DNA from: Fragilaria crotonensis
Taxonomy: Eukaryota; Bacillariophyta; Fragilariophyceae; Fragilariales; Fragilariaceae
Assembly (NCBI GenBank): GCA_022925895.1
Contig: JAKSYS010000039.1
Span: 62,001 to 126,000, forward strand
Direction of reading: 5' to 3'
DNA length: 64,000 nt
This document shows positions 9,562 to 20,386 of this stretch, piece by piece. Each line of letters opens with the position of its first letter. Position 1 is the first letter of the stretch. A model generated the notes under the pieces. That model was given only the letters and a program-made list of their open reading frames with translations, was not told where the DNA came from and did not search any database. The position numbers and the translations under genes were made by a program.

Positions 9562-11365
9562 GGTCGATTAGTAGGCAATCACGTCATCACCAGATATGTG
9601 ATGGCTTTCTTTTGATGTGCAGTTGGGTGGACTTGACTGTCTATACGCTACAGTACTGGTACTGGGAACTGACTACTGACTACTCTGACTATCGGAGTCT
9701 ACTACAGCCAATGAAGTACGTTGTACCTGGTACAGTACCAGCATCATACAAGTAACATATGCATACCCTTTTACGCACTGATACAAGTCGCAGCGGACGA
9801 GTGACAGGCGTCACACACTACCGGTAGAGCCGCTGCAAGTATGGCAGCACCGAATGGACCGACTACCAACAGACGGTGAGGATTTCCCCCACTGGATGGC
9901 GCTCTTTGTTCGTTGCTTTTGTCGACAGACGGAAATCCGCTGGGAGATGGGGTAAAGCATTCTTATCCACGCGCATCCGTACGCTGCTCTACGCCTCTCT
10001 CTGAGTCTCAGCTGATACGATTGGTTGAAACTCGGGCAAGCGATGGCACACGTGGCATGACAAATTGACACTCAAGTATGCGCAGAACGTTGAACTCCAT
10101 GTTAGGACTGCATCGTTGCACTGTATCGAGCGCATTCCAGAAGCTGTATGGTACTGTACCATACTCCAATGCTACTCGAAAACTCTCTACTACTAGTACC
10201 TGGTAGTTCCAATGCCATCGCAGTACTTGTAGTCAAGTTCTTGTAAACTGTTCGTATGAAAAAGAAATATAGTACCACAGGTACTAGACTACTACTACTA
10301 CTTAGTAGTAGTATGGTAGCATAGAAGAAGTGCTGCTGGATGCTGGTTCTCTCAAACGTTGCGAGTATCCCTGGAGGAAGCGGCATTGCGAGATGTCCTT
10401 CGTTCCAGTTAATCATGCAGCTACGATCTACGATGAATGGACCCTTTTAGAAGCACGGCCATCTGGAGTAGCCATAGGTTTATATGTTAACATATACTCG
10501 AGTACGGAGTATCGCCCTCTACATCTCGTCTACTCTAGCAAGCACTCCTGTATAGTTGAGGGTATGTGCCGGATTATGGTACCAAGTGGCGCTGCATTTT
10601 ACTCTCGTGCTCTCGTAGAGTAGAGAGCTAAAACACCTCCGCCATCTTGTATGGACAGGTTTATGCGTACCTGGTACTCGGAGTATTACATTACTCGATT
10701 CAGCCAGCTCGATGTGTTTTGTGCAAACAGTAGAATACGTGGTACTCATTACTCTAGCTACCAGTAGTGGTAGAGTACAATGCAAACATGTTGTACCTCT
10801 TACTCAGTCTGCAACAGGGTCTTCAAAGTACTACAGAATACACCCTACTCTCTCTTCATTTGCGATAGAATTTCTCAAGGTTGGGTCAGAATGCTCGTTA
10901 TTCTCTCGTCCTCCGTGACCACCTCCAAAATCTGGAATTCAAAAGTTCGTGCTACCTTTCTACTAGCCAACTGTCTGGCTCTGATCAATATGCCCAACTT
11001 TCCGCTGACCGTCAAAAGATGGGCTAAGCTGAGTCCTATGGAACCGTTTCACTCCTTTTAGTACGACATTAACAGTGAACATTTAGCCCAGCACCACTGC
11101 ACCATTGTGCGATGAATATAGTGCTACTAGCTTCGACACAAATGGAACAACCAGGAACGGACAACCATGTGCTTTTACCAGTACTAAGGAGAACAACCTC
11201 GGTGGCAAACAGACAACTAAACGGCACATGAACAATTGGCTTCTGCTATAAGACTGCCCCGGCGGAAGGTAGAAATTGTTAGAGAGAGCGTAATCGGCCC
11301 GCCCAGAATACTCCTCCTACAGTTGACATCATGGCGATACTCACTCCTAGTACTACCTGATATCA
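9562..11365. other. Gene-free GTAC-rich repeat region
   Basis: No convincing gene is seen. The stretch is saturated with words such as AGTACTGGTACT and TACCTGGTAC (for example 9645-9740, 10140-10330, 10480-10830). CTACCGGTAG occurs at about 9819. Its right part probably belongs to the left side of the decayed transposon. Confidence 0.6.
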
Positions 11366-12286
11366 CTAGTACCTGCATTGAAAAGGCCTTTCTCCAGTTT
11401 CAAATGCAAGTTGTGTGCATACAGCTACAGCGGCAAATGCAATCTTGTGCTTATGACGCACGTGACGCCACCGATGTTGCATACTTCCCCATTGCTTGAG
11501 ACGTCGATTGACTGTCTCGTGTCGAGCCCTTGCTCTTGTTTTTGCCAAGCGGTCTACGCGGGAAACACAGTCATCAGGAGTACGAGCTTTGACATTGTGT
11601 CCACGATAACCCTGTCTGCTTCAACCATTTCGTCATCACCGAGAAGGTGCATCAACCTTGATTTGAAAATTTTCACATCCGGCCACTTTCCGCATTTGTA
11701 GGGTCCATTGACCCAGACAATATCACCTGTTTGAATGCAAACAGCCATTTCGTATCGCAAACCGGGTCCCCGAAATTTGTGACTGAACCACTGACTGTCG
11801 AACGGGTCGGCTCTCAATCGGGAAGTCAACCCCATCAACTGTAACCTTGCAGGTCTTGCCCTGTCAGATCGAAACCGGTTCTCCCATCGAATCTTGCGTA
11901 GGCCGTAAGTAGAAGAACAACTTTGATATCATTTTTGCTTGGAACAGAAAACTTACCACGTCATTCTTCTTTTTTGCAATGATCATCAAAACAATCCATG
12001 TCCAAAATCGATATGTTTTCCGACTCACCGCAGCAATTGTCGACAAAACATCCTCTGTTGCATATATCTTCAGAAACATAAGTGCCCAGAGAAGATGTCT
12101 TGGGAGAACATTGTGAACTAAAAAGGAACTTTTGCATTTCTCCCATATCATAAAGCAGACTGTTGGACTGACGCCAAAATGGGATCGGAAGTCCCTGTCA
12201 GGGACGCCGGCCCCCAGGTTAGCGTTGCTCTTCAAGAGACGCCTTGCTTCAGAGATAAAGGTGTCTGGAGTTGTAGTTCTTTCCAT
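11366..12286 (-). pseudogene. Decayed PIF/Harbinger-like DDE_Tnp_4 transposase with one intron
   Basis: This is a plain DNA-transposon transposase. The N-terminal part, from an ATG at 12286, reads DFRSHFGVSPTVCFMIWEKC and LLWALMFLKIYATEDVLSTI, typical of the helical region of this family. A GTAAGT...GCAAG intron of about 65 bases near 11870-11935 joins KKNDV to IRWENRFRSDR. The catalytic core follows: VTVDGVDF (first Asp), WFSHKFRGPGLRYEMAVCI, GDIVWVNGP, CGKWPDVKIF (second Asp) and EMVEADRGY (third acidic). The C-terminus reads ARARHETVNRRLKQWG to 11366. Several indels break the frame: two near 11800-11850 around VDGVDF, and one near 11604 just after the EADR motif, where a single base is missing. 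I could not find terminal inverted repeats by eye, so the element's ends are unknown. Confidence 0.8.
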
Positions 12287-12709
12287 GATTCCTGTCCTAG
12301 TATTCCTGGCTGGCCAATGCAGTGGATATGTTGACGATTGATTGCGGATTCTGATTTTCCGGTGTGATGGAACATGAATCATGCCACCACGCAGTCACGC
12401 ACAACCATCATAGGAGATTATCGGAGTAACCGGGTATGAGATTTTTTAGCACCACTGATGTTCTTGAACTGTGAGCAACACTGTTCTTATTTGTCTCTAT
12501 GTTAATCATTGATGTTTATGTGTATAAAGTATGACTCTCATGCATGAAGAATACTCAATACTGGATAAACCCTGGTTGTCAATGCGGCGGATTTTCCATG
12601 TGACTCTGGGAGGTATGGGTGATATCTTGAAGGGCGGCTTTCATATGCGTTGGCATCACACGTATCCATGTACATGCATTTACAACCCAACTTGCACATT
12701 GGTTGTACG
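12287..12709. other. Stretch between transposase and palindrome
   Basis: No gene or RNA is recognised. It may hold the 5' flank of the decayed transposon. Confidence 0.4.
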
Positions 12710-12890
12710 CAGTTGTACGCAGTCATACGCAGTCATACGCAGGACTGCGCAGGCATGCGCAGCCATACGCAGGCACGCTGAGGTGTAGCCAGTATCTTTT
12801 CTACATGCGGTGTGTCCCTACGTAAGGCTGCGCAGGGATGCGTACGGCTGCGTATGGCTGCGTATGGCGGCGTACTACTGCGTATGTCAA
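12710..12890. repeat. Palindrome made of ~10-bp CTGCG/CGCAG units
   Basis: The left arm (about 12710-12785) is an array of ~10-base units around TACGCAGTCA. The right arm (about 12822-12890) is the reverse complement, around TGCGTATGGC, with a spacer of about 40 bases. Either strand would fold into a long imperfect hairpin. Short frames through it give repetitive peptides and are not taken as genes. Confidence 0.8.
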
Positions 12891-13357
12891 ACAAAAGATT
12901 ATGGTTCCCGCGGACAACGTCGTATGCCAAAGCATACTAGTAGGGCCAACGAAGTCTATGTAAAAAACATTGTATCGGTGTCGGACATTTTAGTATCGAA
13001 AGACAACCCTTCCATCAGGAAGTATCATTTATCAAATGTCCGTTGCCATGGAATATGGACTCGAGAATCAATTCTGTTCATGTCATTCATCTAGACCTAC
13101 GCAGCCGCCTGAAGCAATGAAATGGAACCAGCAATCTGATAGGATATGATTCACACTTCAAAATGTTGTGACAACCTTCAACCTGCTTTCACCTTCCACC
13201 CCAATATGCACCATACGTAGCGCCATGGGACTCCGATGACTGCACGACTCATTAGCAGTCGGAGTTGCCGCTACGAGGTTTGAGTACCAGATGCAACGAG
13301 TTTGAGGAAAACCATGTCCCGGTACTTCGAGAATGATTATCTCACTTTCTCATTATA

Positions 13358-14914
13358 ATGCCACGTTGGACTGTCAACGGAGAAGACGCTGCCGCCCTTT
13401 TTGGTGCCATCCACCGAGGCTTGATTGACCCAAACGGAGGAGAGGAGGAGATTGCTCTTGCAATAACACAGTGGCTTCGTTCCAATCCAAGCTTAGAAAG
13501 GAAGTATCCAGGACCTAATTTTCGAAACAATTTCGGGCGGAATTTTCGAAGAGTGTTGACCAGGTACACAAAGTGGCGGAACAGCCCAGGTACGTAACTA
13601 TCATTCTTGGACATCAAAGTTTTTGCCGCCGACAAATCTATACTCAGACACTGGTTGTCATGACATAGCTGGAGGAGGTACCGTGCCACTGCAGTTTTTG
13701 GCCCTTGCAAACGTTGACCTTCCAGCACGAAACGAAGACAGGGTGCGCGGACACGGCGAACGGCCTGGTAGTGACCACGGGCAAGATTCTGAGGACAACG
13801 ACCTTTCATTGGCAAGCATCGGCGACAGAGAAGACGAGGAGCAGGAATCCCTGGGTGACAACGAAGGTGACAACAACAGTACTGGTACTAATCATAGTGA
13901 CATATTGGTAAGTGGAATTGTTGTTTGCGTCTGTTGAGGTATTGCAAAAAGCAATCATCAGCACTGACATTTGTTTTCTTTATTCTACAGGACCTCAACA
14001 ACCTCCAGATTTCTGCCACCAGTACTGTAGCAAAGATGTTCATCGACTCATTTCCTGGGCCTAATTTTGTAACCGAGAGCTTGAATGGTGGCTTCATTCA
14101 GGTAACACAAAAATCTCTCGGAATCCTTGTGTACCTTCAGTCTGGGGTGGATGTTTCGTCCATTGAACACAAGATCACCGTTGTCTCTAAGAAATATGCA
14201 AAGCTTTCTCTCACTGTGAAGCAGCATGAACACATGATGAATCCATTGCTGATCACACCGATTCAGTCGAACTTTCAACCTGTTATCAGCTGCAAGCGGC
14301 TTTACCTACAAGCCAGGCTACGTCGTGGTAGTAACATCATCAAGGGTGAGAAAATGTTCGCTGGGGACTTCCAAGATGGGTTTGTTCAGCCATCGGGTCA
14401 GAATTGTGAAGGAGAGTGTGAGTATCGGGCTGTAAATAGCAGCGTCTCGCCATTCAGGATTGCAAACGTTGGAAGTTCCAATGGTAACCATTTGCAGGGT
14501 GTGGTCCTTGAGACCTACCTTTTGTACAAATTGGAAGAAGGTACCATAGGTGCCCTTCAGGCTCCAGAGTACAGAATGCCACCGCAGGTTCAATCGCCAC
14601 CACCAGCAGGTCGTGTTGGCCGGGACTCAGCTCCTCATGGTACTACCAGTACTAGTGCACGACGCCGAGGAGAGGATGATGATGACAGGAAGCCAGCGCC
14701 AAGAGAGACTAGGAAGCCAGTGCCACGAGACACCACCACTTCCTCCCGTTCCCAGTTTGATCCTTCTGCTGACGCAGGGGTTGCTAGGAGGCAGGAGCAT
14801 GTGGTCAGCACCGTCATCAACATGGAGACTGATGATGATGATTATGAAGATGCTGTTGAGGAGGGGTCGCCTGGCAAGAGGCGCAAGTTCTACAACCAGC
14901 ACCTCTCGTACTAG
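13358..14914 (+). CDS. Uncharacterised three-exon gene, possibly transposon-associated
   Basis: Exons 13358-13589, 13669-13907 and 13991-14914 join cleanly across two canonical introns (GTACGT...ATAG, 79 bases; GTAAGT...CTACAG, 83 bases) into a 464-residue protein. Exon 1 (77 residues) is helical and basic, with LFGAIHRGLIDPNGG and NFGRNFRRVLTRYTKW, which could be a small DNA-binding fold. Exon 2 is acidic. Exon 3 starts with a ~200-residue region rich in beta-type hydrophobic alternation (GGFIQVTQKSLGILVYL, ISCKRLYLQARLRRG), followed by a low-complexity tail ending in KRRKFYNQ, a likely nuclear signal. PGPNF occurs in both exon 1 and exon 3. I know no family for it. It lies about 1.1 kb from the PIF/Harbinger-like transposase and points away from it, as an accessory ORF of such elements would; this link is inference. 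Confidence 0.7.
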
Positions 14915-15983
14915 TTCCAGTGACCCCATGTATGTTCGTGTTGTAGTAACTGCTATAAAGACGTGGTTAGCTATTCGAGATTCGAGATTGCGTAGTGCTT
15001 GTTCAATACTCTCTACACACCCTCATCTATTGCTACAAGCAGAGAGGAGTACCATAAGAGTATATGTTTTAATTCACTCTACTACTAGGAGATGTCCGCC
15101 TGATGCCTTTCCTACAAACGAGCGTTATCAAAGCTGCAACATGAACTCCAACAAAGGAAATTTCTCTGAAACGCCACTCTACCATGAACAGCGTCGAGTC
15201 CTACTACTGGTACTACTGCAATAGTACCACCAGAGCATGGGATTGAGAGTATGACGTACTACTCGTTGTTCTAGTAGCAGTATCTAGTAGTGTACTCCCA
15301 GTACTGGAGTACATCATGCGAAACGCGAAACCGTGTTCATGGTTCATGGCACTACCACCTATGCGCACAGAAAACTCTAACTACTCGAGTACCCTGGTAC
15401 TCGTTGCACTATGCAGTACTCCAGCTACCGGTAGGTGCAATACCCTAGGTCTACTCTAGTAGCGGAGGTTCGTGCACGAATGTACGGTGCCACAGCGCCA
15501 CGACGTTGTTCTATTAGAATGGAGTTCGAAGTCCTACGCGTACATACATGTTGCTCAGTCATGCCACGTGTGCCATCACTTGCTACCCTTGAAATCCATT
15601 CAGAGTCTGAGAGAAGCGTGGAGCAGCGAACGGATGCGCAGGCGCAAGAATGGGTTACCCCACCTCCCAGGATCAAGAGAGAGAACAGCGCACAGCGCCC
15701 AGTTAGTACAGATACATAACCCGGGGAGCTGCGGGAAAGTAGCGTAAGATACGATTTTTGCAATACCGTAATGTATTGACGCGGAAGCACTCCATTGAAG
15801 GTAACACGAAGTCCCCTCCATCGTAAGTGATATGATACAAGGATTTCGTACCATTGTACTGGGTACCACGGGCCACGGGTAGTGCTGCTGGTGCTGTATC
15901 TTTATGGCAAAACTTGCATAAAGCTTATGCAGAACGTAGACCGACATGTGATATGTATGTAGCAAGAACTCCGAGTTGCAATG
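14915..15983. other. Gene-free GTAC-rich region
   Basis: No gene is recognised. It contains runs of AGTACT-type words (15190-15440) and one CTACCGGTAG at about 15424. Confidence 0.5.
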
Positions 15984-16382
15984 TCTACATATGACATATA
16001 CATTTTGTTTACTACTAATGTAGAAAGAAGTGTGCGTTCAGTCAAATGCGAATCTACATATGACATATACATTTTGATTACTACTAATGTAGAAGGAAGT
16101 CAAATGCCAATCTACATATGACATATACATTTTGTTTACTACTAATGTAGATAGAAGTGTGCGTTCAGTCAAATGCGAATCTACATATGACATATACATT
16201 TTGATTACTACTAATGTAGAAAGAAGCGTGCGTTCAGTCAATGCGAATCTACATATGACATATACATTTTGATTACTACTAATGTAGAAAGAAGCGTGCG
16301 TTCAGTCAATGCGAATCTACATATGACATATACATTTTGTTTACTACTAATGTAGAAACAAGTGTGCGTTCAGTCATATGCG
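15984..16382. repeat. Tandem repeat, six units of 58-69 bp
   Basis: Units start at about 15984, 16053, 16111, 16180, 16248 and 16316. Each carries TCTACATATGACATATAC, then a T-rich stretch, ACTACTAATGTAGA, and a spacer GTGCGTTCAGTCAAATGC. Within each unit TCTACAT and ATGTAGA are a 7-base inverted pair, so each unit can form a small hairpin. The third unit is shortened in its spacer. Unit length 69 is divisible by 3, which yields a false repetitive peptide on the minus strand. The units are not CRISPR-like, as there are no unique spacers. Confidence 0.92.
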
Positions 16383-16506
16383 CAGCTGAGGTCGTTTGAA
16401 ACTTCGTTCGGCCATTCTCATACAAATGCTCAGAGTACCTATGTATTTTCTTGCACCACATGTTACTAAAAACCGTCAACTACCTGTAAAATAGTGACTT
16501 CTTCTT

Positions 16507-17135
16507 GAGTCACGTCACTAACGACACTGTCGTCGTTCACTAAGTTCACTAATTTTTTTGTTGTACGAGGAGCGTCGTAGACGCATGCGCGTTTTTTTCG
16601 TGCATTGGACTCAAAACGAGTTTTCGAGGAGCATGTGTCGCACGTTCACTAACGTTTGTGTCGAGTTAGTGACGACGTTCAATGACGTTAGTGTCGTCCG
16701 TCAATGATTTTACGAAACTTTGAGAGCCCATAACATGGCGAATAAAGGTACTACATTCAAATACCGGAATGATTTGGAAAGCCCTTGATCTCTTCTATTT
16801 GAATCCGTTTTACTTTTATATTTTAGAGTTATATTCGTTACGTTATAAGCATGCACACTTGTCTCGTTTCACCCAAAATGCGATTTTCAATCGACGAACG
16901 TTCATCGATAAAGCAAGATACCACCAATCGGAGCACGGATTTGGAAAGCTCGTACTCACAGCTTTTCAAATCAGTCTCATTTTTTGATGTAGCACCTTTA
17001 TTGCTCAAGTTATGGGCACTTAAAGTTCGACTTTTGGGAAGTTTCGGTGTTTTTTCGACCGTCTTGCCAGGTTCATTGACGACACTGAACGACGTTCAGA
17101 GACGACACTGAACGATTTAGTGTTCGTGACTGAGC
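16507..17135. mobile_element. Foldback/MITE-like element
   Basis: The outer ends are related in inverted orientation: GAGTCACGTCACTAACGACA on the left, and on the right, read backwards, CAGTCACGAACACTAAATCG. Inside, 16715-16750 (GAGCCCATAACATGGCG, AAAGGTACTACATT) matches the reverse complement of 16984-17025 (GTTATGGGCACTTAAAG), and GATTTGGAAAGC occurs in inverted positions. Subterminal repeats ACGACACTGAACG flank the right side. It has no coding capacity and is about 630 bp. A target duplication could not be fixed by eye. Confidence 0.6.
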
Positions 17136-18036
17136 CGATTAACTTTCGCACACTATCACGATCCTTATATAGCTGTGTGTTCAAGGCAGGAAACGGTTTT
17201 TTACCTTATCAAGAATTTACTTAGCTCAATGTACATTGTACATCACATTCGTACGTTCAATGTGGAGCTCAATGTGGAGCTTAATGTGGATACTTGGTCT
17301 AACAAAAGAAGCACACGTTGCGAGGCAACCAGAATTATGCACGTACAATTGTACGGAGTTTAGGTATGACACTTTCTACTTCAGGATCGAATTGGCACGT
17401 CGAAAAATATCACCTACAATTTCGCAGTCATGTATCCGCCGCCGATTACCTTTAAACCATTCCCAACTTGCAACTCAAGCTCATCGTTCATCTCCCTCAA
17501 ATTGACGGAAGGCAACATTTCAGACACCAGTATCCTCCGTCAAAGTAAGGCACCATCATGATTGTAGCAACTTCTTCTGCTTCTGCAGGTAACACCAGCA
17601 GGGAAAGTGGAACCATGATGGACAAGAGGGAAAGGAGCTGCGCAAATTATCATGGAGGGAATGAACGACGGCACGTTGAATCCCTTGGCGCCTGATTGCA
17701 TGGCCTTGTACAACTACCGGTAGTGTCTACCGGCAGTAAAATGCTGCTAAAGAATTAGTAATTGAAAAGGTAGTGTACTATATCATACTATTATAGGGAG
17801 TACTCCAGTACCTGGTACACAGATTGTATAGTGGTGGGTGGTGGCCATGCAAATGTTGCTTCGGTCGACCATCGACTCCTCGACGAAGTGTGAGCGTATC
17901 GTCCATTCGACAAAACACTTTCAAAACGCGTGTATACCGTATACCAGTACGAGTAGCACCGTTTAGCGGCACTGAACACTTAAATACTATTCCAACCAAA
18001 CATCGTAGATTTCAGTACTTTCCCGCACCTCCCGGT
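17136..18036. other. Gene-free region
   Basis: No supported gene. It contains a short triplication of AATGTGGAGCT-like words near 17262-17290, CTACCGGTAG at about 17716, and GTAC-rich words from 17770. Confidence 0.45.
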
Positions 18037-18231
18037 AAAATATAAGAGATTTAGGCTTATACGAGCTCGGAGTACGAATTGTATAAGAAAACCTTATATT
18101 TTTCAGAACTCCCGGAAGTACTCGTCAAATCTTGTCGCGGTTGTACTGCACGTAATTTCTCAGTCACAGCAATCACGAGCGGTATGCGCGGAAAAGTATA
18201 AGACTTCGAGCTCTTTGTCTTATACTTTTCC
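18037..18231. repeat. Two related hairpins with a GTATAAG/CTTATAC core
   Basis: Hairpin 1 has outer arms AAAATATAAG (18037-18046) and CTTATATTTT (18093-18102) enclosing inner arms CTTATAC (18056-18062) and GTATAAG (18081-18087). Hairpin 2 has perfect 15-base arms, 18190-18204 and 18217-18231 (GGAAAAGTATAAGAC and its complement), with a 12-base loop. GAGCTC occurs in the loop of both. A related piece lies near 20028-20048. Confidence 0.75.
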
Positions 18232-18439
18232 TGTTGGAGTAGGTACGACCGAGTACTCGCGACACTGAAACTTAAGACTATTGCACAGTACTGGAGTACC
18301 AGGTACTTGGTCTACACTACGTCTGTCGTATAATGTTAGTGTTTCTACCGTACAGTCAACTTGACATTGAGTACAGTAGTTGCACTAGCAACTTCCTACT
18401 GTAGTAGAGTACTCCATACACATCATACACCATATAGTA

Positions 18440-19740
18440 TTGGAGACTGATGTAGTATGGAACTTATCCTAAAAATGGTGAAGCATAAAATACACTATAC
18501 AAGCCTGACAATGGGCTCCTGTAACTATTAGAACAAAGGATTCCAGTTAGAGTTGTACCATCAGTAGGATTCCATTGTTTATGGCTAAATTTGATTCATT
18601 ATGGACAGGAGAGCTTTTGAATGGTGCTCTGGCAAGTTGACACTGAATTGGATCACCAGCAATAGCAAATTTATGTCAGTGAATAGTCCATTCTTCACTG
18701 CTGCAAACACACATCACATTGAAAATGTCTTCACCACCTGCATCCAGCACTGTCACCAGCAGAATTTTGGGACCAGCATTAGTCATCAGCAGGACAAGCT
18801 CTGTGAGTGAAATATTGCATGAACTTCATGTTCTTAATTTGGTCATATAACATGGTAAACTGTCAACATCACATAGGAGCTTCCTCATGATTGAAAAGTC
18901 AGTAAAAGGAACAAGCTTTTGCATAGGTAATATGATGTACAAGAGTTCATCATCTCATTGCATGACATGGCTGCCTATTTGTTGAATAACTACCTGTGAC
19001 AATCAGGAATAGGCTGTGAAATTGCAAGAAGCTCCGCATAACACCCAAATAGCTAATTCACAGATTTTTGGATTTCTTCCACAAGAATTTTACATTGATA
19101 ATTTCATTCAGTAGTAATGGTACAGTGCTGTGAGACCTATGTGATGGTGCGTCCTGATTCCTGATACAGCCACTGATCATGGGTGCATAGATGATTTCAT
19201 ACAGTAATGCATTGCTACTACTATCATGACCAAATATGTAATTTCTGCTGCAACCTACTGCTGCCTCGTAATCCCTTGAATCCCATACTTAACAATCAAT
19301 TTCTGCAGATGCTGGGATTTGCTTGTTTCTCTTATGATGATTTTGCCATGCTCATTATAGATATTCCCATTACCATTACTAATGCATTGGAGAGTTTGTA
19401 GAGTGCACTTCACCACAACATTCATTTTATTGGAAGTTTTCATTTGAGACCTTCGACCACACAATGTATGTAAGTATGATACTGAATCAATCCCATCAAC
19501 CAGCACATACTAGTGAATTACAGATACAGTATTCCAAAAACAACTGGCAAAATCATCAGCCAGTTCAATTCCTCTGTAATGTTAAGTTCAATAAACAAAA
19601 ACTTGACCTTCATTTCTGTTCTTGGCTCCATTGTTCAATTTCCTTTAAGTTCAATTGGAATGGAAGTCCAACCAATATAATAGGAATCCTGCAATTCTTT
19701 AGAAGTCCTACTAGCTCAAATACTGCAGCTATCCCATGTT
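18440..19740. other. CpG-depleted, AT-rich block, probably an old methylated repeat
   Basis: Only a few CG dinucleotides occur in about 1.3 kb, whereas neighbouring DNA has them every few tens of bases. TG and CA are abundant. No frame of useful length remains and no family is recognisable. This is the signature expected from long-term cytosine methylation and deamination of a silenced element. Confidence 0.6.
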
Positions 19741-20386
19741 GAGTTCTGACTGGATAGTGGATAGTATAACTAGTACAGTAACACTACTAGAAACCGCGTC
19801 TCAGTACATTCTACTCGTTTTCTTGTGTAGAGTTCAGTACTGTTACACTGGTACAGTCAGAGGTACTTGTGCTGCAGTACAAGGTCTGTGCATTCGAGAA
19901 CCAGTACTTGTACCTCGCATGGTACCGCAGTACTGGCGGGAACATCGGGGAGGCGGCATATGGAAAGTTGGACAGGGGTGTGTTGTGCGCGCAGGGAAGA
20001 TGACTAAGGATGCCGGACAGACGACGAAATTGTATAGACTTTCTTATACTTTTTGTCGAGGCTCCTACGTATGTCATACATCATTGTCACACGTTCCTCT
20101 ACCAGTACTCCAGTACCGAGGTAAGCCGAGAACAAAGTACAAGTAGACCTGCTGGTAGCACTTGTATGCGTACTTGTATGCATACCTTGTACAAGTACCG
20201 TACCTTGTGTATCATAATGCAAGCCCGCAAACGATGCAAGTCGCTCCAAATTCAAAATTCGACCGTTTTTTCTTCGCTACGAACGTTGAAAAGCGCGACG
20301 ACGGCAACCTTTCTGATGATACCAGGTACTTTTATTTCAGGAGCTGTTGATTGCTTTGTGGTCTCTGCCTGTAGTCTGTTTCAATC
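19741..20386. other. Upstream region of the coiled-coil gene
   Basis: It is rich in GTAC words. Near 20325-20340 there is a possible 5'-UTR intron end (TTTATTTCAG). No gene is seen. Confidence 0.45.

Noticed and set aside
11100-15200. A single two-gene transposon with defined ends
   Set aside because: Matching terminal inverted repeats and a target duplication could not be found by eye, so only the transposase remnant is annotated as mobile DNA.
16038-16241. Minus-strand frame encoding a repeated 23-residue peptide
   Set aside because: It arises only because the tandem repeat unit is 69 bases; it lacks any context of a gene and unit length varies outside this frame.
15984-16382. CRISPR-like regular repeats
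   Set aside because: Whole units are near-identical with no unique spacers, and the genome is eukaryotic.
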